64,000 nt of DNA from Neodidymelliopsis sp. IMI 364377. Taxonomy: Eukaryota > Ascomycota > Dothideomycetes > Pleosporales > Didymellaceae. Within the stretch, counting starts at the first letter, position 1, and every line of letters begins with the position of its first letter. Positions 42,939 through 54,734 of this stretch are shown in pieces. The notes below the pieces were generated by a model that was not told where the DNA came from, searched no databases, and saw nothing but the letters and a program-made list of their open reading frames with translations. A program made the position numbers and the translations under genes. The DNA lies in the NCBI GenBank assembly GCA_027946375.1, contig JAPEUT010000090.1, positions 1-64,000 of the forward strand, read 5' to 3'.

Positions 42939-44649
42939 CTACAACTTACTGTCTTCCACATGAAGGCTCATGCCCCGAACAACACTTGACTTTCGATGCG
43001 ACACTGATTCAATATCCTCCTTTGAGCCAGATGCGTGGCCGTAACTGATTTGGTCACGCAAATTCTTGAAGTTTTTCTCTGCTTCCCAGTTCCAGATACT
43101 ATCTGAAGCAAACAACAAATCAATCTCTTCTAAGGTGCGCTGATTCGTCTCGGGGTACAGTGCCCAAACCATGGGAATGGTGATGGCGTTGCATGCAGCA
43201 AAGATGTAGAGCGTTTTCTCGCCGAGCTGTTCGAACATGACAGGGCAGAGGAGCGTAAGCCAGCCATTACCGATAGACCAGCCAACAACACCCCAAGCAT
43301 TACCCTTTGCACGTACCTCGAGAGGGAAGATCTCTGCGGGATACAGCCACGGAACGGTCAGCCATGTGGCACCAAATATCGCTGAGAAAATAAAGACCAT
43401 AGAGACAGCTGCGTTTCCGTACGCAGAGGCCTTGCTGGCATCACCATCGCCTGTTGCTTGCTGACCGAGGTACGAGAAAGCACCAGCGAGTGCCATGGCA
43501 ATGCCCTGGCCGACAGAGCCCCAGTAGCAAGTCCATCGACGGCCGATTCGATCCAGTGTAAAGACGCAAATAAGAGTTGCGAACATGTAGAAGATATTGT
43601 TAAGACCTGAGATCCACTGTCGTTTCGAAGGGCTCATTCCAGCGATACCGAAAATGGTGGGAGCGTAGACAGTAACACCGGCAATGCCAACCCACTCTTG
43701 CATGATCTGAAGCCAAACAACAAGCTGGACGCGTCTTCCAGTGTGCAGTTTTCCGGATCCGATACCGAATAGCATGTGAAAGTAGCTTTGCTTGCGGAAG
43801 TTCGATCGCTCGAGTTCGCAAGAGGCTACAATGTCCTGGAATTCGGCTTCTGCTCTCTCTTTGTCTGTACCTGTGTCGCCGCGAAGCCGAGCCAAGACAT
43901 AACGACCTTCCGCCTCTCTGCCCGCCTTGACAAGCCAGCGCGGCGATTCCGGGAAAAACATCACACCCGCCATAAGGGTCATCAGCATGGGGATCTGGAA
44001 CGCAATCGGGAAGCGCCAGATGAAGGAGGATGTGCCGTCACCGTAGAAAGTGCATGCGTACTCAAGCCAGTATGCGACAACAACGCCAAAAATGTTCAGC
44101 GTGAATTCGATGGCGATGAATTGACCACGTGATGTGTGCTCTGCGGTCTCGGTTGCCCACACGGGGATGATGGAATTAAGAATGCCGGTGCCCCAACCGT
44201 TCACCAGACGGGCGCAGATCATCCACTCGTGGTTCATAGCCGAGCATTGTAGTATGGCACCGATGGTAGCGACGGCTGCTCCAACGAAGATAGTCTTGAT
44301 ACGTCCGTAGCGATCGCCGATAGAGCCACCAACCAAGCATCCGACTAGGGTTCCGAGGTAATAGACGGATACAATCCCTCCTTGTAGGAGAGAATTGTCC
44401 ACAACGACCCCACCGTCTGGTCCTTTGTGGCCAAATCCCATCAAAGTGTAATAGTCGTACGCGGTGTTCACACCACCCATGAGCCCTTGATCATATCCAA
44501 AAAACGCGATACTGAGACCTGCTATGCAGTTGATCCTAGATATACAGTTAGTGAGAATCTCAACCGTATGATCAATAGACCCCTCACGCGATGAGCAAGC
44601 TACGCTTCTCATATCGATGTACAACATTAAGCTTGTGAATCTGATCCAT
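42939..44649 (-). CDS. MFS sugar transporter
   Basis: Two exons, 44649-44588 and 44535-42939, joined over a 52-bp intron (GTGAGG...TCTAG), give 552 residues. The splice reads KRSLLIAINCIAGLSIAFFGYDQGLMGGV, the first membrane segment. Sugar-porter motifs: GDRYGRIKTIF, PESPRWLVKAGREAEG, DRIGRRWTCYWG, VPWLYPAEIFPLEVRAKG and YPETNQRTLEEIDLLF. Twelve membrane segments are present. An in-frame ATG at 44745 would add 32 residues, but a TATA box at 44766-44771 on this strand would put transcription start downstream of it, so I prefer 44649. It imports hexoses or related compounds at the plasma membrane. Confidence 0.9.
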
Positions 44650-44765
44650 TGTCGTAGATATTCTAGACACAGCCCAGAGCGCTGCGGCACCGCAAAAGCT
44701 GAAGTTGTGTGAAGGCGCGAAGGTCTGTGAGTTATCGACTGTCATGATCCAGACATGGTCCTACC

Positions 44766-44771
44766 TTTATA
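44766..44771 (-). promoter_or_regulatory. TATA box of the sugar transporter gene
   Basis: TATAAA read on the minus strand, 117 bp upstream of the preferred start codon. Its position supports the start at 44649 over 44745. Confidence 0.45.
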
Positions 44772-47373
44772 TGTGGAGCTCAACCAAAGGGAAGTGTAGC
44801 GGGGCAGGGAAGAACAGACCCCGGTAATTGCATCATGTCATCTTGGATCCCACATTTTTTGTATCGTATGTGGAGAGAGCACCCGATGCGCATCGTCTGT
44901 GGGGCCCCAGATTCTACACCAAGGCCGTGGAGGCATGACCAAATACTACTGTGATTTAGAGAATTTGACACTTCTTTAGCTGCTGAACATTAGAAGAATT
45001 GGTATCGCAGAGTATGCGTGGTTATTCGGGGACGCAAAGTTGGGGGTGAGCTCTTCTTCTCGACTCGGTAACCCGCCGCCGCAAACCTCGGGGAGGCTCC
45101 GCGCGGAGACGAAGCTTTGGGCTAAGCGCGAACAGCTCGCTCGAGGAACACAAGGATTCTTATGAAAAGCTTCACCATCTTGAGCTCCTTTTGTGCATCG
45201 CAGGCTTTCGTTGATGGAGATGGTGATGCTATGCTGTCAGCTGATGCATTCATCAAGACACTGAACATCTTCTTCTTTGGTGCATTGGAGTTGTCGGCGT
45301 GCACGCGAAATCATAATTGATGCGATGACGTATGGGAAGGATCGACTGGCAATTGGTCGGGCTATCTGGGGATAAGAGGTTGGTTAAAAGTGGGGCCAGT
45401 TTAGGCAACCCACCAACAATTCGTTTCGCCCTTACATATCTCGGGTTCAACCGCCGGACTTTTTACCAGATATCTTACGACCCAATTCTTCTAGGCAACC
45501 ACGTTTACCGCGAAACCTGATATTCTCACAGGATGCTCCAACACCATCACCGGGTGGGAAGCCTACAGGTCCTTTGGTAGTGCAGAACAGACACTGAATA
45601 AGCTGCTGCCTTCTACGTGTGAGTACCACAATAGAGAGAGGGCCGGTCAATTGATTTCGAATGTCCGGGCCTTTGAGTAGTGGATGAGTCGAGCCTCAAG
45701 CAACAACATCAAATCCGAATGATGTGACACTAGGTAAGGTACAGTGGCTCTAAGGGAATGTCCAGTGTAATTGCCGACGGGTTCGTCCTTCAATGGATCA
45801 TGCGTACCACTCTATCGGCTGCCTCTCCAGCTCTTCAGCCGTCTATATAGTGTTTTGGAAGGCGAATCCTGTCGTATAGCCTCGCCAACACAGTAAGATG
45901 TCGCGATCAACCAATCTATTGCTCGAGGAGCGGCCATGTCTGATAGATAGTAACACTAGCCCTCTTCCAGGTCTATGCAATCCCTACCTAAGATTGTGGT
46001 AATTCAGTAGTTTTTGAGATCACAACGCACACAAGAGCTGTCCTCTGTAGTGGTTACTAAAAGCGGCACGGGAAATATCAAATGCAGAGGGAGATAGACT
46101 AGAAGAACTCGATAGAATGTGCATGCTAGGAAAAGCCTACTACTTATGCTTCCATGAACGTATTACAAAGTGACCTATTCCTTCCCACCTCAACAAAGAA
46201 TGACTCATGCTTTTCAACGTTGTCAACCCAGGGGATGGAGCTCGAATTCAATACAAGTCTAGCTGCACTTGTAGTCAAACACATCTTTCAGTGAACCTTA
46301 CGCCACCACTTTAGCCACTCAGGATCGAATTTTGGATTTTTCATAAGGTAGCTGGGAAGGAAGGTTCGACGAGATACGTCACGTTGTTTTCACCTATACC
46401 AGGCCTGATGATTGACATGATCGACAAGGACATAATTTGTCTCAAACCGAGTCACTAGTAATTTGGTTGAAGTGCGAAGGCAATACAAATCATTACATGA
46501 CATTGAAAGATCAAATGTTTTCGCCTCAACTGTCTGATTTCTCTCAGACCTTAATGTATCCCCTCTCACCTCTGGAACACTTGGCTTCGTAACGGTTGTT
46601 GAGCTGCTACTCTGTCAATGTTGCCGCTTTTATTCAGCAGGGGTCTTCATTGTGTCAGCACAGTGCTATGCAGCCTGAGCGAAGCGCATTCTTCAGAGCC
46701 ATAAAAATGCATAAGATCTGTGAATGCAATGAACGAATACAGACGGCTTGTCCTCTCGAGACTTTGCTTTCGAATCAATCTCGGAAGGAGCAAGATGATT
46801 CAGAACGTCATGAACTAGGTTCAAGGTACAAGCGATGCATTCGATGCCTGTCAGATGCGTGTGGCTAGAAGTACCCCGCAAAGATCACCTCGGCCCGGGT
46901 CCACCTTCCGTCTAGTCTACAAACACGCCTATCACCAACGGCACAGCGCGCAGCGTTGTTGTTCATCAACGGAGTTGGATCTCCAAGCAATTCGAGGAAC
47001 TACGTCCGTACAGTGTAAAAGCGGCCCTTGGTTGCATCAGAAAGATGGATCACGCGGTGAGGATCTTCTCCGCTGTTTCCACCGACGGACACTAGTGTGC
47101 AGCCTTGCCAAACACCAGAGGCACGCCAGGGTCTTTTCAAGGGCAATGCCTCGGTATCGCAGATGGCTTAGGCTATTTGTATGGATGTGCCATAACGGAA
47201 GAGTACGCTATGCATACAACATGTATTGACGGCACAGTTCTCCGGTCGAAGCGGCCTCGGCTCTCCAGCCTTAGCAGTGATTGGATGCTGTCAATGACTG
47301 TTGCATGATTTACATAGAAGCACTGCCCACATTAAACCTCGCCTTGGAACAGTTGGCTCCGTATTCTCTCATA
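44772..47373. other. 2.6-kb gene-free region with a dispersed repeat fragment
   Basis: No frame on either strand shows family motifs. The part at about 46120-46200 resembles 62200-62270 (see the repeat entries). The carboxylesterase promoter lies at its right end. Confidence 0.45.
46137..46192 (+). repeat. Diverged dispersed repeat, copy A
   Basis: The stretch ctacttatgcttccatgaac then gtgacctattccttccca matches, with a few changes, ctacttatacttcagtgaac then gtgacttattccttcaca at about 62222-62274. Both copies sit in AT-rich gene-free DNA. The match was found by eye; element type is unknown. Confidence 0.4.
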
Positions 47374-49344
47374 ATGCGTTTCAATGGTTATAGTCCGGCT
47401 TTGGTACTACTCACAACGTCAGCCTCCGCACTCGATTACAACCCCTCACCTACCGTAACAATCGATGCTGGAGTATTGATCGGCAAGGCAACAGCTCTTC
47501 CTAATGGTCTAGGACCATCTGTGAATCAATTCCTCGGGATTCCCTTTGCCAAATCGCCTCCTGAAAGGTTTTCGCCGCCGCAGGATGTCACTGCCTTCAG
47601 CAGCCAGCTTAACACTACGGAATGGAAGCCAGCTTGTATTCAACAGTTCAGGTGTAAAGTTTTCCCTTTTGATAAATTCTTAGCTAGGTATTAACCTTTG
47701 AGCTAGATCCGCTTGCAAGTTCGCAGTTTACCCAAGAAGTCTTCAACAACCCAGCACCGATAGAGTCCGAAGACTGCTTGTACCTCAATGTGTACGCTCC
47801 GTCTGGGTCTCCAGGCGGTAATGGAAGGGCAGTCATGTTCTGGATCTATGGTGGCTCCCTGCAATTTGGTAATGCTGGTAAGTAATCGGATGGATACTCA
47901 GCTCATGCACGGTCAATTTTAACTTACGTTTATACAAGGCCAGCAATTTTATGACGGTAGTGCTTTTGCAGATTACGAGGATGTCATTGTCGTAACTGCG
48001 AATTACAGGACCAATGGTGCGAACCACACTTGGCCGAAGCTATGTTGGCAAACGCTGACTGTATGCAGTGTTTGGTTTCCCGGCATCCCCTGAGCTGCCT
48101 GTAACTGGCCAGAACCTCGGTTTCCTTGACCAACGTTTTGCTCTCCATTGGGTACAACGAAACATTCATGCCTTTGGTGGTGATCCTACCAAAGTGACGG
48201 TCTTCGGAGAGAGTGCTGGGGCATTCTCTATCGATGCACTCCTCACCAGCTACCCGAAGAACAGCAAGCCACCGTTCCGTGCTGCTATCTTGCAGAGTGG
48301 CCAATACAGCTACCGGGCCTCCCCACAAACCTCCAGTCTTCCAGCCTGGAACAACCTGACAGCTGCCCTTGGTTGTCCTGGGAATTACGGCAGCAATCTA
48401 ACCTGTGTACGGGCAGCAAAGGCCACTGAAGTCCAAGAGATCATTGAAGTCAATTCGTTGATCTTCAACCCCATCGCAGACAATTTTACCCTCGTTCAAA
48501 ACCCAGCTGCTCAGAGACTCAGCGGTAACATCTCACATATCCCTGTGCTGGGTGGCACAAACTCGCAAGAAGGACGGTAGGTGAACGAAGATGACCGTGA
48601 TAAGGCTTTGACTAACCAGAATAGTGTATTTGCAGTGGGCCAAACCAATGTAACAGCGTTCCTGCAGACCTCGTTTGGCGCAGTTCCAGCACTTATCCCG
48701 GCCATTCAAGCAGCCTATCCCATTGGTAGCCCTGGGCTCACCAACGGTTACGATGTGATCTCAGCCATCATAACAGATCTGACATTTCAATGCGTTAGTG
48801 TCCACTTCAGATTCTTTAACCTTCTGTCGTGTTAACAAGACTATAGCCTGCCGCTCTCTGGGCGAACGCGACAGCATCCATAGGCATTCCCACTTGGCGC
48901 TACTACTACAATGCCTCTTTCTCCAATACGCAAGCCTTCCCTCAGCTCGGTGCGTACCACGCTTCGGAGATTCCACTCGTGTTTGGCAATCAACCTCTAG
49001 CAAATGGTACCACTCAGGAGAATGCGCTGTCCTCATTCATGCGAGGCGCTTGGGCGCGCTTTGCGAAGAACCCGGCAGCCGGACCTGGCTGGAATCCAAT
49101 TGGTACAGGAAGAGCAGGGTCAGTACTTTCTGGTGCTTATGGACAGGTGGTTGATGGTTTGTATTACGACAACAGTAGTCACGTAACCACTGGCGACTGG
49201 AGCCTGGGTGTGCTGGGCAACGTCGGCGAGGTTCGAGGTGGTGGAGTAACGGTCTTGCCACAGTTGGAGCTAGATTACAGGTGCGACTTGTACAAGCCCA
49301 TCTTCCAGGCTATTGTCGGTACAGCAGGCACTTTGCGAACATAG
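47374..49344 (+). CDS. Secreted type-B carboxylesterase/lipase, six exons
   Basis: Exons 47374-47651, 47720-47877, 47939-48016, 48069-48576, 48625-48793 and 48847-49344, with introns of 68, 61, 52, 48 and 53 bp, all in phase, give 562 residues. The signal peptide is MRFNGYSPALVLLTTSASA. Family signatures: NQFLGIPFAKSPPERF, the EDCLYLNVYAP signature, GGDPTKVTVFGESAGAFS with the catalytic Ser, and LGAYHASEIPLVFG with the catalytic His; the acid is probably the Glu in the GGTNSQEGRVFAVGQ region. Several acceptors were chosen over closer AGs because they restore these motifs (for example FSSQFTQEVFNN). The enzyme hydrolyses carboxylic esters outside the cell, perhaps cell-wall or lipid esters. 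Confidence 0.88.
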
Positions 49345-49590
49345 GTCGAAGAATCGTTGCATCTGCCAGGAGTTGAAGCTCTTTGCGAGGGGTGCAGATG
49401 CGGGGTAATTATTGTGGGCCGTTTCTGACTACCGAGCTCTGAAGCACAGCGGTTCCTGGATGTCGTCACCCGTTCAAAGCTCGAGGATCCACGGCACCAA
49501 CACTCGGCACACGATGAAGACATAGCTATATCTAGCGCCACCTTCTTAGCGCAAGGACTAAATCAATCAAACGTACTCTTGCGATTCATC

Positions 49591-50197
49591 ATGCACATCC
49601 TTCAACAACTCTCGGTTCTCTGCAGTCTTGCAACCTACGTTATGGCACAATCTGAACCCATCGCTCCGACAATGTCGTTGCTATACCATATGGAGGTACA
49701 ACTTGGTGAAAGGTTCTCAATGGGCTCTGTGCCAAACGGCCAAGAGCGTATCGTGATACCAATTGTAGGCGGCACGTTCAAGGGACCTCGACTCTCTGGT
49801 GCGCCATAGCCAGATTACTGATCTTGTCTCCAGTACAGTACTGATAGACAATGTAGGCAAGGTACTCAATCTTGGCGCAGACTGGCGCCTCACAGATAAA
49901 GACGGGAAGATCCGTCCAGATGCGCGTTACAATATTCAGACAGACGACGGGACGTGGATCTATGTGCAGACTGAGGGGCCGACTCAAGCGGATGGCCGTA
50001 CGTTGCTCAGGGGAAAATTTGAGACCGCTACCAACGGAACATACAACTGGTTGAACGATGTTGTCGCTGTGGGAGTGCTGACAAGAAATGGTACCGAGGG
50101 AGTAATCATTGATATGTGGCAGGTAAATGTTCCATTTGAACAGCTAGTAAGAACTATATTGACGGGTATAACAGGCATCACCAGGCTCATAGGCTGA
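49591..50197 (+). CDS. Small secreted DUF3237 (UPF0311) protein
   Basis: Two exons, 49591-49798 and 49857-50197, joined over a 58-bp intron (GTGCGC...TGTAG, phase 1), give 182 residues. An earlier acceptor at 49832 would leave extra residues; the later one reads RLSGKVLNLGADWRL, which fits the family. The signal peptide is MHILQQLSVLCSLATYVMAQ. DUF3237 marks: IVIPIVGGTFKGPRLSG, GADW, PDARYNIQTDDGTWIYV and TEGPT. It folds as a beta barrel in bacterial relatives; function is unknown. It lies 250 bp downstream of the carboxylesterase on the same strand and both are predicted to be secreted. Confidence 0.8.
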
Positions 50198-50497
50198 AAC
50201 GACATACACCATACAGATTTCATGCACCAAACTCACTATGACTACTCGTAGTTTTCATTTCAATCTCTATCTTGCTACCTATACAAATCCCAGCTTTACT
50301 TTGTTCAATTGTGGCTGATGGAAGCTCGATACCCGCGATTTTCAGCGCGTAAAACTGCCGTTCTTGAGGAAATTACATCCACGAATCATTGATCCCTACC
50401 CCAGCAGAGTCGTGGCATCGCTTGCGACGTAGACAACCGCGGCGTCACCAAGTCAATTACGTGTATTGTGGTCTTTCATTACGAATCAACGCTGAAC
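50198..50497. other. Intergenic between convergent DUF3237 and unknown genes
   Basis: 300 bp with the two 3' ends; nothing else seen. Confidence 0.4.
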
Positions 50498-51811
50498 CTA
50501 TTTTTTCTGTGGTGACTCAGTAGAGAAATTTCCAACTGCGGGTAGCTGTGAGCCGACGTTTTCCAACTCTCTGTCCATGTTCTCTCGGATCCTCCTTGAT
50601 GAAGCGATAAGATCATCGATGTCGGGGATCACAGGTGTATCAGCATCCTACTGTAATACCGCAGCTCCTTTGTGGGCTCCATCTGTGTTCTCTATCACAA
50701 CTGCTGAGTCCTTTCGATCTGCACTATTTATGTCTACGTTGGAAATAGGTAGAAGGTAGGCAGAATTAGACCCTGTCTTCCTGTGCAAAGCTGTGAACTC
50801 ATTGTGAAGGTCAACTATGTTGTGCCGCACTAGAAAATTTTGCAGCTCATCTCGGAACTCGCCTCGAACAGTCTTGGACTTCTTCGCAACAACCCGCCGT
50901 TTTATGTTGAACATGTGACCGTACTCGAACTGAGCGTCCTCGGAGATACGAGCGTTGATTTTGATCAGTACCTTTGCCATCTTGAGGCCAAAAGGACCTC
51001 CGGGGACCCAAGGGCGCGACGGTGTCTCGAGACAATACTTGCATCTACTGCGATTCTTGCATTGGTGTTCAGAGACTGACGGTGCAAGGACAGTTGCATC
51101 GCTGGATGCCGTATGATCAGAGGGAGTTGACTCAGCACTCATTCCTCGTTGGAATGGCGCCGGCGAACCTTCGTTCGAACTTTCGGCAATAGTGCTCAGG
51201 TGGGCATCATTGTTGCGGTTAATGACCGGACGCTTTTCAATAGAGTCCAAGGGCACATTGTATAGTGTTGAAGATCCTTGCGAGCGCATAGACGTAGTGC
51301 GTCGCTTGGTGGGCGCTGCCAGAGTCGGTCTTGGATCCGCAGGCTTCCTTTTATTTCCTCCCACATCCTCCCCCCAAAGTGTCTCTAAGCTTGCATGTAC
51401 TGCACCTCCTGGTGGTTCTAGAGGATTAATCTTCCACTGCTTCCCATACATAGCCATCGTTGGCAGCCCGGTGATTTCGACCAGGCGCGCCGTGTCTGGC
51501 CAAGGGGCCTCGGATTCGAGGTCAGGTTCATCGAAGGGATCGAGTCGAAATTTCGTCAGAGGTGGAAATTCAAGCGGCTCTTTGGTATCGTAGCTGTTGC
51601 CAATGGCTTCTAGGATGTTGGGATCGTCGACAACCAGATGTTTGTAAGTTGCATCGTGAAGTTGTGCTTCAGCTCGCAAAAGTTCACCATTGGTATTGAA
51701 TGTCAGGGTGAAACGTCCAACGGAAGCGAAAGCGAAACTCTGTATGAGCTCTTTAGGTAACTGGATTGCATATTGAACCTGTAGAAGAGGGTCACTGAGT
51801 GCCTTTGACAT
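50498..51811 (-). CDS. Unknown protein, probably with a 3' intron that removes TAG 50648
   Basis: From ATG 51811 (MSKALSDPL) the frame runs 387 codons to TAG at 50648-50650. The same frame then continues DADTPVIPDIDDLIASS, RRIRENMDRELENVG and SQLPAVGNFSTESPQKK to TAG at 50498-50500, which looks coding. A phase-0 intron ending in CAGTAG just before GAT, with a donor such as GTTGTG 54 bp or GTAGAC 90 bp upstream, would join them; the donors are weak. I recognise no named domain. The N-terminal third has a globular look (FAFASVGRFTLTFNTNGELL), the middle is Ser/Pro-rich and disordered, and CKNRSRCKYC near residue 265 is a possible metal-binding cysteine knuckle. Near the C-terminus there is a Lys-rich helical stretch (FNIKRRVVAKKSK). 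No signal peptide; nuclear or cytosolic. Confidence 0.6.
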
Positions 51812-53330
51812 GTCGAATAAAGATGGCAGCTGAATGTACGGAGCAGTGATGTTTGACTGAGTGGAGTATTCAGAGGAGACTGTGACCAAGAACTGAAGAG
51901 CATACAGGCAATATTTACAGAGGAAGGGGCGACATGAACAAAGTTACGTGGCAAGAACTTTCACTAGCTTCCACGGTTGGAGGTCACAGCCGAACCAACT
52001 TCACAATGCGCTTTCCGACTTTTGCAGCTCACTGCATCGCCCTCTGCCAGATTCATCTGCGGCGCTTGTAAGCCTACATCATCCTGGAGATCGACTTCTG
52101 GTATGTGAGATGATCTTCAAAGACTTTGTCAACGATAACAAACAAAACAGAGCAAGCCATCAAGATAGTCCACTGCACTCATATTACTAGCAATAGAACT
52201 CTGTCCCTGGTTTGGAACCACTCACATTATGATGGATACAACACTGAACCAAAAACTCACGCAAGACCAAATTTGAGTCAGTACACATCCACGCATATCG
52301 TCCAGAGATCGCAAACAACCTTTTAATCTAGACGTTACAGTGGTGTTTTTTCCAGTGAAGATAATGTTGATCGTACAGAAAAGATGATTCTGCTTGAACT
52401 AGGAGAAGGTACCAATATGGGACAGACAGAGAAGGTATAATTCCTGTTGCGCCCAGAGATATATTACGAAACAAGTGACTATAGCTATGGTATCGAATCC
52501 AGTTAATCTCGTTGCAAAATTTGTCGTCCAATGAGAAGTATGTGTTGACCAAACAATCTGCTTAGGTACCGTATCCAAGTAGCAGTTAGAGCTTTTTGTG
52601 TCTTCCATACTCGAAACGCAAGTCAGTCATCTGCCGGCGCCATATTTTTCGAACATTGAAGATGACCTTCGGCATGGTAAACTCCATTGAAGGCACTGTG
52701 AAACAGCACACCACGTGAATCTGGACGTCTTTTCCGTGCTTGTTATCGAGATCAAACAATTCACAACCTTACGACCTGACGCACGATTCTTGGCCGTTAC
52801 AGGTCCCACAAGTGCGCGAAGGACCCGGGAGCTCGCGGATCATCGCTACGTGCTACTCTTGCCGATCTGCCGATTGATGCCGATTGCTTGCCGTGGTAAC
52901 CACTCCAACGGCATCGATGACAACGTTGCCGAGCCTATGCCGCTGACCTCTCCACTGCCTTCATATATGTATGAGCAGAGGTCTGATCGAGGATGTTGCC
53001 TTAGTGGAGAATGCCGGCTCCACAAATTCGCTCTACATCCATGCGACGTAGCGTACGATGTGATGTTGCAGATAGACACCGCCAAAGTTAGAGCATCAGG
53101 AGACAACGCACACGCTTTCGACAGGGAAGCAGCATGCATCGCACACCGGACGCTGCGAAAAGCAGTGAGGAGATACCGGAGTTGTTTCGTAACGCGATTG
53201 GAGCGTGCAGACTTGGGTGTCTCAGTAATGGTATATAAACTTCGATTGCACCAAGAAGACACGGCATCACCACAACACAAACAATACTTCATCGACTTCC
53301 ACCGATCTACAACCCTTTCCGCAGTTCAAA
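51812..53330. other. Intergenic, divergent promoters of the unknown gene and cyanide hydratase
   Basis: 1.5 kb. Short frames on both strands, including a 148-codon minus frame at 52846-53292, lie over the cyanide hydratase promoter and have no recognisable content. Confidence 0.4.
53232..53238 (+). promoter_or_regulatory. TATA box of the cyanide hydratase gene
   Basis: TATATAA lies 93 bp before the start codon, a typical distance for a strongly induced fungal gene. It is followed by a pyrimidine-rich leader and an A-rich start context (cagttcaaaATG). Confidence 0.6.
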
Positions 53331-54536
53331 ATGCCTCTTACCAAGTACAAGGCCGCCGCTGTCACCTCTGAGCCATGCTGGTTCGATCTTGAGGCTGGCA
53401 TTCAGAAAACCATCGCCTTTATCAATGAAGCCGGTGAAGCTGGATGTAAGCTCATCGCCTTCCCTGAGGTCTGGATTCCAGGGTATCCTTACTGGATGTG
53501 GAAGGTGAACTACCAGCAATCTCTCCCCATGTTGAAAAAGTACCGCGAGAACTCGCTGCCCATCGACTCTGAGGAGTTCAGGCGCATCCGTCGTGCCACC
53601 CGAGACAACCAGATGTGAGTGACTGACGAAACTTGGGAAGTTTTGTGGCCTAACATCAGATAGCTACGTCTCGCTTGGTTTCTCTGAGATCGACCATGCT
53701 ACTCTGTACCTGACCCAGACCTTGATTGACCCAACCGGTGAGGTCATCAACCACCGCCGCAAGATCAAGCCCACCCACGTTGAGAAGCTTGTCTACGGCG
53801 ACGGCTCCGGTGACACATTCAAGTCTGTTACACAGACCGAACTTGGTCGCCTTGGGCAGCTCAACTGCTGGGAAAACATGAACCCCTTCCTGAAGTCCCT
53901 CAACGTCTCTGAGGGAGAGCAAATTCACATTGCAGCCTGGCCAGTCTACCCCGGTAAGGAGACACTCAAGTATCCTGACCCAGCAACCAACGTTGCTGAG
54001 CCGGCTTCCGACTTGGTAACGCCGGCATATGCTATCGAGACTGGTACTTGGACTCTGGCGCCTTTCCAGCGACTCAGCAAGGAGGGTCTGAGGAAGACCA
54101 CCCCGGAAGGCGTAGAGCCTGAAACCGACCCCTCGACATACAATGGTCATGCTCGTATCTACAAGCCTGACGGCACACTCGTCGCTAAGCCTGACAAGGA
54201 CTTTGACGGCCTACTATTTGTTGACGTAAGTCCACCGAGTGTCTTTTGCGACTTCAGGTGCTAACTGTAAGACAGATTGACCTCAACGAATGCCACTTGA
54301 CCAAGTCTCTGGCTGATTTCTCTGGCCATTACATGCGCCCTGACCTCATCCGTCTTCTTGTCGACACTCGTCGCAAGGAGCTCGTCACTGAAGCCGACCC
54401 CCAAGGCGGAATTACAACTTACTCTACACGCGAGAGACTTGGTCTGAACTTGCCTCTTGATGCTGAGGAGCGTAAGCAGAAGAGCAGCGCCGTGGGTGCC
54501 GCTGGAATGAAGGGCGACAACCACAACACTCTGTGA
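53331..54536 (+). CDS. CHT: Cyanide hydratase (nitrilase superfamily)
   Basis: Three exons, 53331-53614, 53664-54225 and 54276-54536, with introns of 49 and 50 bp, give 368 residues, the usual length. The chain is very close to fungal cyanide hydratases. The catalytic triad is visible: Glu in LIAFPEVWIPGYP, Lys in HRRKIKPTHVEK, and Cys in LGQLNCWENMNPF. Other family marks are GYPYWMWKVNYQQSLP and the C-terminal HYMRPDLIRLLVDTRRKEL. The first acceptor is the second AG (CAGATAG), which restores NQIYVSLGF. The enzyme turns hydrogen cyanide into formamide and forms spiral homo-oligomers. In plant-pathogenic fungi it protects against cyanide from host tissue. The plain nitrilase alternative is less likely given the near-identity of these blocks. 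Confidence 0.93.
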
Positions 54537-54734
54537 ACAAAGCGGTCCGTTGAGGCTGAATTCTCCTCCAGTATCCGCATGTAACATCATCTCCTCTCAA
54601 ATTTAGGCGTCTAAACTACTAGAAAGAATGCACAATATTATCGTTTGCAGAGCATTGTATTCGGGATTCGGAGATAGAGTGACTGACGTGGTGCTGGCAT
54701 CTTGTTTTTCCCGGTATGGAACGTCTAGGAAGAA

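Noticed and set aside
46855..47308. Overlapping plus-strand frames of 124 and 67 codons before the carboxylesterase
   Set aside because: No signal peptide, motif or consistent splice model; they overlap in different frames and look like chance.
37940..49344. Secondary-metabolite gene cluster
   Set aside because: A flavin oxidase, MFS transporter and esterase are present, but there is no polyketide synthase, peptide synthetase, terpene synthase or pathway regulator in the window.
52846..53292. 148-codon minus-strand frame
   Set aside because: Covers the cyanide hydratase promoter including its TATA box, and has no recognisable domain.
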